Origin: Pseudomaricurvus sp. HS19
GTDB lineage: Bacteria > Pseudomonadota > Gammaproteobacteria > Pseudomonadales > Cellvibrionaceae
Direction: 5' to 3'
Length of the DNA: 64,000 bases
Assembly (NCBI RefSeq): GCF_009857815.1
Contig: NZ_WVVW01000001.1
Span: 1,054,001 to 1,118,000, forward strand
Each line of letters starts with the position of its first letter. Position 1 is the first letter of the stretch. Shown in pieces: positions 33,139 through 40,781 of the stretch. The notes beneath the pieces were generated by a model. The model was not told the origin of the DNA. It saw only the letters and a list, made by a program, of their open reading frames with translations, and did not search any database. A program made the position numbers and the translations under genes.

Positions 33139-33351
33139 GCCCATTCGTCATGGGCATGGAAATCTTCACGCTGAATACACGCCATTGGTTAATGCCGGAT
33201 TCAGCAATAGACTGCCAGACTGTTAATGTCTGGATGGGAATGGTAGAGATCAATAAATCCAGAATATGATGCAACACGGTGGCGTTCAGGCCAGCAGGCA
33301 GACGGCTCACAGAAGTACTTAATAACAGCAACCTATCAAAGGAATAACAAA

Positions 33352-34452
33352 ATGATTAACTGGAAACTATCAATGCTGCCGAGGTTGGCCGCTATCGGCC
33401 TTCTGATGTCCCTTACGTACACAGCGTTTGCCCAGCAACAAGTGGTGCAGGATTCCGTCATCTACATCCCGCCTCAGGAAACTGAGACCAATAACGACGA
33501 ATGTCCGGAGGGAAACACTGTCTGCGAACACCGGAAAAAGAAAGCCGAAGAGCAAACCGACACGCCCCCTGACAGCGATACACCAACTGTGAATGTGGAA
33601 GGCAAGGCTGAAGCAACTGATACAGAATGGAAGTCCATCAACATCAAGGGTGAAAAGCCTTGCAGGATGCCCGGCAAGGCAAACACTGACTACGGCGCTC
33701 TTGGCGGATCTGACGCGGACTGTACGGAGTACACCAAAGCCACCAAACACCAGAGACTCGGCACCGAGTGCCATAAGAAATACCCGGCTACAGCCACGCT
33801 CGAAGCAGCGTTCAGGGACAAGATTGGTGATACCTGTTACTCCTGCCCCACCAACTTTGATCGCTCTGCCAACATCCTGATTTCGGCCAACGATGCCTGC
33901 ATCCAGCGGACATTGAAGGCCAAGGCTGAATACCTGGGTAAGACTACCACCGACAAGCCTTCCAAAAATGCCTTCAAGGACCCACGCAAAGGCGGTGAAT
34001 GGTGGAAATGCCCGGACAATCGTCCACGCCGTACTGCCCACAGCGTTACCAGCGATAAAGCCTGTGCCACCGAAAAAGTCATCGGTGAAAAGCTTGCAGC
34101 GGCCAAATTCCTGGGCAAGGTCAATAATCCCAAGCCGGCCGGCGCATTTGTGGACCCCAGAAAAGGTGGTGAATACTGGAAGTGTCCGAAGGGCTACAAG
34201 CGCTCCGCAGCGGCCGTTAACAAACCTGACGCGTGCATCAAGGATACCGGTTCGGTGAAAACAGCTCCTGCCACCAGGCGTGGAGACGCCATTATCGCCT
34301 GCCCAGCCAATCAGTTCGGCCAAAACGGATTCTGCTACAGCTGCCCCACCAACTATGTCCCCACCGGGCAGTCGGCAACAGGCGGTAAGGCTTGCCGCTT
34401 GCAGGAACCGGCAGAGCTGAACATGAAAACCCTGAAGAAAGCGTTTAAATAG
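33352..34452 (+). CDS. Secreted cysteine-rich repeat protein
   Basis: A 366-residue exported protein with signal peptide cut after LTYTAFA (about residue 27). I do not recognise a named family. The mature part has 16 cysteines. Two units share FKDPRKGGEWWKCPDNRPRR / FVDPRKGGEYWKCPKGYKR, each ending in a further KACATE or DACIKD cysteine. Two others share CYSCPTNF / CYSCPTNY with a later DAC or KAC. It resembles disulfide-rich extracellular modules. It lies 213 bases after the tachylectin-like gene on the same strand and shares its lower GC, so they may be a transferred pair. Confidence 0.75.
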   Translation: MINWKLSMLPRLAAIGLLMSLTYTAFAQQQVVQDSVIYIPPQETETNNDECPEGNTVCEHRKKKAEEQTDTPPDSDTPTVNVEGKAEATDTEWKSINIKGEKPCRMPGKANTDYGALGGSDADCTEYTKATKHQRLGTECHKKYPATATLEAAFRDKIGDTCYSCPTNFDRSANILISANDACIQRTLKAKAEYLGKTTTDKPSKNAFKDPRKGGEWWKCPDNRPRRTAHSVTSDKACATEKVIGEKLAAAKFLGKVNNPKPAGAFVDPRKGGEYWKCPKGYKRSAAAVNKPDACIKDTGSVKTAPATRRGDAIIACPANQFGQNGFCYSCPTNYVPTGQSATGGKACRLQEPAELNMKTLKKAFK

Positions 34453-34508
34453 AATCCGTCCACGATGAGCCCGGCGATGCCCTGTGGCATCCGCAGCCGG
34501 GCATCCTC

Positions 34509-34553
34509 GCTGGCGAAACCATTTTAGATGCTCCCCACCCCGGTTTCGCCAGC
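34509..34553. repeat. 12-bp perfect inverted repeat
   Basis: GCTGGCGAAACC at 34509-34520 and its complement GGTTTCGCCAGC at 34542-34553, with a 21-base loop, between the Cys-rich gene and the YeeE-like gene. There is no T run, so it may be a factor-dependent terminator or an operator. Confidence 0.6.
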
Positions 34554-34641
34554 AACACTCTCCATCACAGATCGCCTTTTACCTACCACCCGCAAGTGTG
34601 ATAATCGCGCCCCCTGATTATTGCCAAGGTAGATACAAATC

Positions 34642-35109
34642 GTGATCGAAACCCTCTTCCCCCACGGAATCAGCCATTACCTGGTAGGCGGACTGCTTAT
34701 CGGGCTGGGCGTGGCCCTGCTGTTCATCGTGACCGGTCGCCAGGGTGGTGCCTCCACCTTTTTCAGCGCCAGCTGGTCATGGCTGGCCAAAACCCCGTTT
34801 TTCCAGCAATCCGCGTTTCTGCAGAGCCGCAATTGGCGCCTTGTCTACGCCGGCGGGTTTGTACTGGGGGGACTCATCTACCTGGGCATGGGCCTGCCCC
34901 AGGTGACCAGTGAGATGCCTGCCTGGAAACTCGCGCTGGGTGGTGTGCTTATCGGTTATGGCGCCCGCCTGGGTGGGGGCTGTACCTCCGGCCACGGCAT
35001 CTGTGGTATGGCCTCCCTGAATATCGGCTCCATCAGTGTGGTAATGACCTTTATGGCGACCGGTATCGCCACCGCCTGGCTGTTTAAATCGCTGGGCTGG
35101 GGAGTTTGA
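34642..35109 (+). CDS. YeeE/YedE-family sulfur-compound transporter, first half
   Basis: A 155-residue membrane protein with four hydrophobic segments; starts with GTG at 34642. Signature GGGCTSGHGICG near residue 115 is the conserved cysteine loop of YeeE/YedE carriers (PmpA-like), which take up thiosulfate or related sulfane sulfur. Half-size proteins come in pairs that together match full-length YeeE. The second half starts 2 bases after this stop. Some annotators tie such pairs to sulfide or thiosulfate handling; no sulfur oxidation gene lies beside it here. Confidence 0.88.
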   Translation: MIETLFPHGISHYLVGGLLIGLGVALLFIVTGRQGGASTFFSASWSWLAKTPFFQQSAFLQSRNWRLVYAGGFVLGGLIYLGMGLPQVTSEMPAWKLALGGVLIGYGARLGGGCTSGHGICGMASLNIGSISVVMTFMATGIATAWLFKSLGWGV

Positions 35110-35111
35110 TA

Positions 35112-35534
35112 ATGAAAAACACCCTCTCCTTCACCGCCACCTTGGCTGCCGGTGCCCTGTTTGGCTTTGGCTTATCCTGGGCCACCATGATTCGACCGGA
35201 AGTTGTGCTCTCCTTCCTGACCTTTGACGATCTGGGGCTGCTGTTTGTACTGGGAGCCGCCACCGGCTTGAACCTGCTCGTTTTTCAGCTGCTGCCGCGA
35301 CTGCGCCAGCGTTCACTGCTGGGCGAAGCGTTTGAAACCCGGCTGTTCAGGGCCGATCGTCGCAGCCTGATTGGTGGTGCCCTGTTTGGTATTGGTTGGG
35401 GTATCTGTGGTGTCTGCCCCGGGCCGGCACTGGCCGGATTTGGCGCCGGTAACGCAGACCTGCTGATCGCACTCGCGGGAATTTTTGTGGGAGCACTGCT
35501 GCATGGAGTGCAGGAAGACCGACGCAGTGCCTGA
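35112..35534 (+). CDS. YeeE/YedE-family transporter, second half (DUF6691)
   Basis: A 140-residue membrane protein. The ATG at 35112 has GGGGAG 7 bases upstream; a TTG at 35106 is also in frame. Four hydrophobic segments; signatures LSFLTFDDLGLLFVLGAATG and GWGICGVCPGPALAGFGAG, the latter with two cysteines that pair in function with the GGGCTSGHG loop of the first protein. Translation is probably coupled with the preceding gene. Confidence 0.88.
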   Translation: MKNTLSFTATLAAGALFGFGLSWATMIRPEVVLSFLTFDDLGLLFVLGAATGLNLLVFQLLPRLRQRSLLGEAFETRLFRADRRSLIGGALFGIGWGICGVCPGPALAGFGAGNADLLIALAGIFVGALLHGVQEDRRSA

Positions 35535-35604
35535 TTGGGTAGAGACAGATACAGTGGCTGGGGTGCAGGCAGACCGGATTCGCCTGCGCTCACGCCCCAA
35601 CATC

Positions 35605-36489
35605 TCAGGTATTTCTGTGCGCCCGCCCTTCCAAAAGGTCGCGCTGTTTCTCGATCTCCCCGACCATATACTCACGAAACACCCGCACCCTCATGGTGTG
35701 GCGTAAGTCCTCATGAAAAAGCATCCATAAGTCCAGCCCATAGGTTGCCGGGTCCTGCTCCTCATAGCGTTCCAGGTCCGGGTCCTTATCACCGATAAAA
35801 CAGGGTAGAAACGACAACCCCACACCCTGTTTAATCGCCATATGGGCCAGATTGGTATCATCGATGGTGAAATGGTGATTGCCATCCGGGCATACGGATC
35901 TGGTCCAGTTGCGATGGAAATTACAGCACTCTGTTCCCAACCAGTCTGGCGGCTCGCCACTTTGCCTGAGCCTGCTCAGGTACTCACGGCTGCCATAGAT
36001 CGCCGAAGCAAAGGTAATTATCTTTTTACCTATCAGGGACTCTTCCGGCATCTGGATAACACGCAAGGCAACATCTGCCTCCCGGTGAGGCATGCTGATG
36101 TAGGCGTTGGAAGCCTGTATCTGTAACTCCACTTCCGGATAGCGTTGGCTGAATCCTGCGAACATCGGCATGAGTAACGCGTAGGCGATATGGTTTACCA
36201 CGGTGACGCGCAAGGGCCCCTGGATCAGCCGGTCCCGCCCCAGTAACACATCCTCAGAGCCCAGAATTTCCTTCTCCACACGCTCCGCTGTCGCCTTGAG
36301 ACTTTCGCCGGCAGTGGTCAGCCCGTAACCGCCCCGGCAACGCTCCAGCACGCGAACACCCAAGCCGGCCTCCATCGCCCTCAGCCGTCGTGACACTGTG
36401 GTGTGCTGGAGCCCCAATTGCTGCCCGGCACCACTGAGAGATCCGCAGCGTGCCACAGCCAGAAAAACCCTCAAATCGTCCCAGTTCAT
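35605..36489 (-). CDS. LysR-family transcriptional regulator
   Basis: A 294-residue regulator. Start ATG 36489 is preceded by GGAGG 7 bases upstream. N-terminal winged helix: MNWDDLRVFLAVARCGSLSG, then QHTTVSRRLRAMEAGLGVRV; C-terminal periplasmic-binding-protein-like effector domain from about residue 90. It is divergent from the nitrilase gene with 111 bases between starts, the classic arrangement in which a LysR protein controls the neighbour and itself. The effector is unknown but may be a nitrile or amide related to the nitrilase substrate. Confidence 0.92.
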   Translation of the reverse strand: MNWDDLRVFLAVARCGSLSGAGQQLGLQHTTVSRRLRAMEAGLGVRVLERCRGGYGLTTAGESLKATAERVEKEILGSEDVLLGRDRLIQGPLRVTVVNHIAYALLMPMFAGFSQRYPEVELQIQASNAYISMPHREADVALRVIQMPEESLIGKKIITFASAIYGSREYLSRLRQSGEPPDWLGTECCNFHRNWTRSVCPDGNHHFTIDDTNLAHMAIKQGVGLSFLPCFIGDKDPDLERYEEQDPATYGLDLWMLFHEDLRHTMRVRVFREYMVGEIEKQRDLLEGRAHRNT

Positions 36490-36506
36490 GGATACACCTC
36501 CACTCC

Positions 36507-36562
36507 GTGCAAAAATGCACAATGACTGTGCTTTTTTAGGGAGTACCAATGCAATTTTGCAC
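36507..36562. promoter_or_regulatory. Paired palindromic sites in the LysR-nitrilase divergent promoter
   Basis: GTGCAAAAATGCAC (36507-36520) and ATGCAATTTTGCAC (36549-36562) are two near-identical dyads; read in opposite senses they match at about 11 of 14 positions. Their centres are 42 bases apart, about four helical turns. This fits the recognition and activation sites of a LysR tetramer. The T-N11-A core is only partly matched. Confidence 0.65.
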
Positions 36563-36600
36563 ACCTATACTGATTATGAAAGGCACAGAGGGGTGCAGCC

Positions 36601-37560
36601 ATGAAAAAGATTGCGATTGTTCAAAGAGCATCGAAGTTTCTGGATAAGCAGGGCTCAATCGGCCTCGCCGTGGCCTCCATCGCAGAGGCCGCCCAAAGCG
36701 GTGCCAGCCTGGTTGTCTTCACCGAAGCGTTTATATCCGGCTATCCAGCCTGGTTGTGGCGCCTGAGGCCAGGGGCGGACTGGTCTGTGAACGAAGCGCT
36801 CTACCAGCGCCTGCTGGAGAACGCCGTGGATCTGAGTTCGGATGACCTGGCTCCGGTCTGTGAGGCGGCCACGCAACATCAGGTAACGGTGGTCTGCGGT
36901 ATCAATGAGCGTGACTCAAAGCTCAGTCGTTCCACGCTGTATAACACTTACATCACCATCACCCCCGATAGCGGAGTCACTAACGTGCATCGCAAGCTGA
37001 TGCCCACGAATCCGGAACGGATGGTATGGGGGTTTGGTGACGCCAGCGGATTGACCGTCAGTGATACCCCGGCGGGGCGCATCGGCGCCCTGATCTGCTG
37101 GGAAAACTTTATGCCCCTGGCTCGTTATGCACTCTATGCCCAAGGCGTGGAGCTTTATATCGCGCCGACTTACGACAGCGGCGACGACTGGATTGGTACC
37201 CTGCAGCACATTGCCCGGGAGGGCCGTTGCTATGTTGTTGGTTGCGGCAATCTGTTACGCGCAACCGACATACCCGATGATTTTCCGGAACGGGAAACCC
37301 TCTACCAGGATCCAGATGAATGGATCAATCCCGGTGACTCAGTGGTGATTGCCCCTGGAGGCCAGATTAGTGCCGGGCCACTGCGCAGGGAGGAAGGCAT
37401 TATCTACTGCGACATCGACACAGAAAAAGTGGCAACCGCCAGACGCGCTCTCGATGTCGCCGGGCATTACTCCCGTCCCGACATCTTTACCCTGCAGGTC
37501 AACAATCGGATGCAGTCTTCCATCCGGTTCACAGGTAAGAAGGAGCAAGACCATGAATAA
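36601..37560 (+). CDS. Nitrilase / carbon-nitrogen hydrolase
   Basis: A 319-residue branch-1-type nitrilase. The catalytic set is present: Glu42 (VVFTEAFISGYP), Lys132 (VHRKLMPT) and Cys166 (ALICWENFMPLAR). FISGYP and CWENFMPL are typical of true nitrilases, which convert R-CN to the carboxylic acid and ammonia without free amide. Cytosolic, length as usual. The divergent LysR gene likely controls it. The GFA gene starts inside its last codons (8-base overlap). Confidence 0.92.
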   Translation: MKKIAIVQRASKFLDKQGSIGLAVASIAEAAQSGASLVVFTEAFISGYPAWLWRLRPGADWSVNEALYQRLLENAVDLSSDDLAPVCEAATQHQVTVVCGINERDSKLSRSTLYNTYITITPDSGVTNVHRKLMPTNPERMVWGFGDASGLTVSDTPAGRIGALICWENFMPLARYALYAQGVELYIAPTYDSGDDWIGTLQHIAREGRCYVVGCGNLLRATDIPDDFPERETLYQDPDEWINPGDSVVIAPGGQISAGPLRREEGIIYCDIDTEKVATARRALDVAGHYSRPDIFTLQVNNRMQSSIRFTGKKEQDHE

Positions 37561-38005
37561 CACAACCCCCAAATATTCTGCCCGATGCTTTTGCGGATCA
37601 GTCTCTTTCACCCTCAGTGGCAAACCGGAGTTGATGGCCTACTGCCACTGCGACTCCTGCAGGCACTGGTCAGCCAGCCCTGTCAGTGCATTCAGTTTAT
37701 GGCAACCCGGATCAATGGAAATTGTAAAGGGTAAGGACAAGCTTGCCAGTTACGACAAACACTCATCCGAAAGCGGTGGCGATATCCTTAGCGACAGGGT
37801 GTGGTGCAGCAGTTGCGGCGGTCACCTGTTTACACGCCATCCCCAAATGGGGCTCATCGATGTTCCCTGCGTGATCATTGAAGGTCTCGAATTCCAACCT
37901 GTATTTCACGTGCACTATCAGGAAAGTGTTCTGCCTATCAATGACGACCTGCCCAAGTACCGGGATTTGCCGGAAGCCGCGGGCGGTAGTGGTATCGTTC
38001 TCTGA
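37553..38005 (+). CDS. GFA-family zinc protein (glutathione-dependent formaldehyde-activating-like)
   Basis: A 150-residue protein starting at the ATG at 37553, with AAGGAG 7 bases upstream. Zinc-site cysteines are visible: ARCFCGSVSF, YCHCDSCRHW and WCSSCGGHLF, the two-site pattern of the GFA/CENP-V fold. Members bind glutathione or related thiols; most have no proven reaction. Its start overlaps the nitrilase stop, so it is translated with it and may process a product of nitrile breakdown. Confidence 0.88.
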   Translation: MNNTTPKYSARCFCGSVSFTLSGKPELMAYCHCDSCRHWSASPVSAFSLWQPGSMEIVKGKDKLASYDKHSSESGGDILSDRVWCSSCGGHLFTRHPQMGLIDVPCVIIEGLEFQPVFHVHYQESVLPINDDLPKYRDLPEAAGGSGIVL

Positions 38006-38168
38006 TGGTTAAAGCCGGACACCGGGAGTGATAAAGAGACGGAGTTACACTCCCACTCAGGTTAGCAATGCTGACGGCTGCGGTGTTTGCAACTCTGAAA
38101 CAGGAAGATGCTGGCCGTAGTGATTTTTTTTGCTGAAGGGCTGTCAGCGTTTAGAGCTTGAGATTGAA

Positions 38169-38257
38169 TGGTGCCCGGAGCCGGGGTCGAACCGGCACGA
38201 CTGTTTCCAGTCGGGGGATTTTAAGTCCCCTGTGTCTACCAATTTCACCATCCGGGC
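38169..38257 (-). tRNA. tRNA-Leu (anticodon UAA)
   Basis: Minus-strand class II tRNA: acceptor GCCCGGA/TCCGGGC, anticodon stem GGGGA/TCCCC around CTTAAAA giving UAA, a long variable arm (CGACTGG/CAGTCG), T arm GGTTCGACCC, discriminator A and an encoded CCA. Corresponds in context to E. coli leuZ. Confidence 0.95.
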
Positions 38258-38534
38258 ACTGCGAAGAATTTCCCTGACGCAGGTTCACACGAACAGCAAA
38301 CCGGGGGCGCCAAAGCGGTGGGAATGCTAACCCACGCCCCCCCTGAAAGCAACCAATCATCCTCCCGCAGCTGCCCCTCAAAACGCCCTCCGCTGATTGC
38401 TTTTTAAACATCCTGTGCAGGGTTTAGTACTTGATTTCAGTGGTCACCGCCCTACACTCTCGCTTCTACCTGAATCCAGCGTGCGGCGTCTGTGACTGAT
38501 GCCGGCAAAGCCCACCGACAACAGGAACGCCATC

Positions 38535-39713
38535 ATGACCAGCTCCTTCCATCCGCCAGTACGCACCCTGATGGGCCCCGGCCCTTCCGATGTTAACCCC
38601 CGTATTCTGGAAGCCCTGTCACGTCCAACCATCGGCCACCTGGATCCGCAGTTTGTGGCGCTGATGGATGACATCAAACGGCTACTGCAGTTTGCCTTTC
38701 AGACCAGCAATGAGCTGACCCTGCCCGTCTCTGCCCCCGGCTCAGCCGGTATGGAAGCCTGTTTCGTCAACCTGCTGGAGCCGGGTGACAAGGTGATCGT
38801 CTGCCAGAACGGCGTCTTCGGCGGCCGCATGAAAGAGAATGTGGAGCGCTGCGGTGCCGAGGCCATCATGGTGATGGACGACTGGGGCATGCCGGTCGAC
38901 CCAGCCAAGGTGGAGGCTGCGCTGAAGGCCAACCCCGATGCCAAAGTGCTGGCCTTTGTTCACGCTGAAACCTCCACCGGCGCCTACTCCGATGCCCACC
39001 GCCTTTGTGCGTTGGCCAAAGAACACGGCTGCCTGAGCATTGTGGATACGGTTACATCCCTCGGCGGCATCGAGGTGGACGTGGACGGCTGGGGCGCCGA
39101 CGCCGTGTATTCCGGCACCCAGAAGTGCCTCTCCTGTGTGCCCGGTATTGCACCGGTCACCTTCAGCCCCCGCGCCGCAGAAGTGATCCGCAACCGCAGG
39201 ACAGCGGTACAGAGCTGGTTCCTGGATATGAACCTGATCATGGGGTACTGGGGCGGCAACACCAAGCGCGCCTATCACCACACGGCGCCGGTTAACGCCA
39301 TGTACGCACTGCACGAATCGCTGATCATCCTGGAAGCCGAAGGGCTGCAGGCCTCCTGGCAACGTCATGCACTGAACCACAAGGCGCTGGCTACCGGCCT
39401 CAATGCCATGGGGCTGGAGATCACGGTTGATGAGAGCCACTGCCTGCCACAGCTGAACAGTGTTGCCATTCCCGACGGTGTGGACGATGCCGCAGTACGT
39501 TCGCAACTGCTGAACAACTACCAGCTGGAGATCGGTGCCGGTTTGGGTGCTCTGGCAGGCAAGGTGTGGCGCATTGGCCTGATGGGCTACGGCAGCAGCC
39601 AGAAGAATGTGTTGTTCTGCCTGCAGGCGCTGGAGAGCACGCTGGCGGGTATGGGAGCGAAGATTCATACCGGTGTGGCGGCTGCGGCGGCGCTGGCGGT
39701 TTACGCCGACTAG
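38535..39713 (+). CDS. Alanine-glyoxylate/serine-pyruvate-type aminotransferase (class V)
   Basis: A 392-residue PLP enzyme of the class V family; start ATG 38535 with AGGAA upstream. Signatures: MGPGPSDVNPRILEA, the PLP-site SAPGSAGMEA, the conserved Asp region IVDTVTSLGGIEVDVDGWG and the Schiff-base lysine in YSGTQKCLSC, then GYWGG and GLMGYGSS. It transfers amino groups to glyoxylate or pyruvate, in glycine/serine metabolism or photorespiration-like salvage. It lies between tRNA-Leu and tRNA-Cys on the opposite strand, splitting a tRNA cluster that is contiguous in E. coli. Confidence 0.92.
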   Translation: MTSSFHPPVRTLMGPGPSDVNPRILEALSRPTIGHLDPQFVALMDDIKRLLQFAFQTSNELTLPVSAPGSAGMEACFVNLLEPGDKVIVCQNGVFGGRMKENVERCGAEAIMVMDDWGMPVDPAKVEAALKANPDAKVLAFVHAETSTGAYSDAHRLCALAKEHGCLSIVDTVTSLGGIEVDVDGWGADAVYSGTQKCLSCVPGIAPVTFSPRAAEVIRNRRTAVQSWFLDMNLIMGYWGGNTKRAYHHTAPVNAMYALHESLIILEAEGLQASWQRHALNHKALATGLNAMGLEITVDESHCLPQLNSVAIPDGVDDAAVRSQLLNNYQLEIGAGLGALAGKVWRIGLMGYGSSQKNVLFCLQALESTLAGMGAKIHTGVAAAAALAVYAD

Positions 39714-39734
39714 TGTTCGCTTGAGACGGCTGCA

Positions 39735-39760
39735 TGGATCCCCGCCTTCGCGGGGATGAC
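39735..39760. repeat. REP-like palindrome ATCCCCGC-CTTC-GCGGGGAT
   Basis: An 8-bp perfect stem with a CTTC loop inside TGGATCCCCGCC...GGGGATGAC. The same 26-base unit occurs at 44365-44390, with two decayed copies after it. Lies 21 bases after the aminotransferase stop. Confidence 0.85.
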
Positions 39761-39949
39761 ACATCAAGGATTTTGCACAGGCGGCAGCGCAAATGACTCT
39801 CCGGACTCAGGCCCTTGACCATTGAGACGCGGACAGATGTAACCAGATCACATCTCAAAGACCACAGGGAAACGAGTTCGCCGAAAGAGCAGAATGAGTT
39901 TTGTAAGAGATTATCACAAGAGTTCCCGGAGAGCCCCGGGAGGGGAAAG

Positions 39950-40023
39950 TGGAGGCGCGGGCCGGAATCGAACCGGCGTCAGCGGATTTGCAATCCGCGG
40001 CATAACCATTTTGCTACCGCGCC
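39950..40023 (-). tRNA. tRNA-Cys (anticodon GCA)
   Basis: Minus strand: acceptor GGCGCGG/CCGCGCC, anticodon stem GCGGA/TCCGC around TTGCAAA giving GCA, T arm GCCGG-TTCGATT-CCGGC, discriminator U (typical of tRNA-Cys) and an encoded CCA. It lies 129 bases downstream of pgsA on the same strand, as E. coli cysT does after glyW. Confidence 0.95.
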
Positions 40024-40152
40024 TTTGCGGTATCTGCCCTTGCGGCAGTCTCCCGTCTGTAAGATCAGCCCAAAATCAATGCCAGACGCATCAGGACCGA
40101 CGACGGAAGTGGCGTGCATTTTACGCATATCTCTTTGTGAGTCAAGGCGTTA

Positions 40153-40707
40153 TTAGCTCTCCGCCATCAGCTCCGGCCACGCGGCCTTGAGGTAGATAAT
40201 CATCGACCAGAGGGTCAGGGCAGCAGCCCCGTAGAGGGTCACGATACCCAACAGGTTGAGCACTGGGTAGTTCACCGGGTCGAACGCCAGCAGCACGATA
40301 ATGGCTATCATCTGCACGGTGGTTTTCACCTTGCCAATGTAGGAAACCGCCACACTGGCGCGTTTGCCCAGCTCGGCCATCCACTCCCGCAGCGCCGAGA
40401 TGACGATCTCCCGGCCGACAATCACCACCGCCGGCAATACAAACCAGAAATGGGCATGCTCCGCCACCAGGATCACCAGCGCCACCGCCACCATCAGCTT
40501 GTCCGCCACCGGATCCAGGAAAGCGCCAAACGGCGTGGACTGATCGTAACGCCGGGCCACGTAGCCATCGGCCCAGTCGGTAATGGCGGCAATGGTAAAC
40601 AGCGTCGCGGCCAGCCAGTGGTTAAAACTGACAGGCAGGTAGAACACCACCACCAACAGGGGAATCAGGATGATGCGGAATAAGGTCAACTGGTTGGCTA
40701 AATTCAT
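40153..40707 (-). CDS. pgsA: CDP-diacylglycerol-glycerol-3-phosphate 3-phosphatidyltransferase
   Basis: A 184-residue membrane enzyme that makes phosphatidylglycerol phosphate from CDP-diacylglycerol and glycerol 3-phosphate. The CDP-alcohol phosphatidyltransferase motif D-G-x2-A-R-x8-G-x3-D-x3-D is seen in [12 protein letters not shown] then [11 protein letters not shown]. Start [20 protein letters not shown] is typical of PgsA. It follows uvrC by 74 bases on the same strand. Confidence 0.96.
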   Translation of the reverse strand: MNLANQLTLFRIILIPLLVVVFYLPVSFNHWLAATLFTIAAITDWADGYVARRYDQSTPFGAFLDPVADKLMVAVALVILVAEHAHFWFVLPAVVIVGREIVISALREWMAELGKRASVAVSYIGKVKTTVQMIAIIVLLAFDPVNYPVLNLLGIVTLYGAAALTLWSMIIYLKAAWPELMAES

Positions 40708-40781
40708 GAGTTCCCAATGTCTACTGCCCTTGGGGCTAGGATAAGCGTCTGAAGCGACGGCCTGCTCAAGGCCACTGCAAG

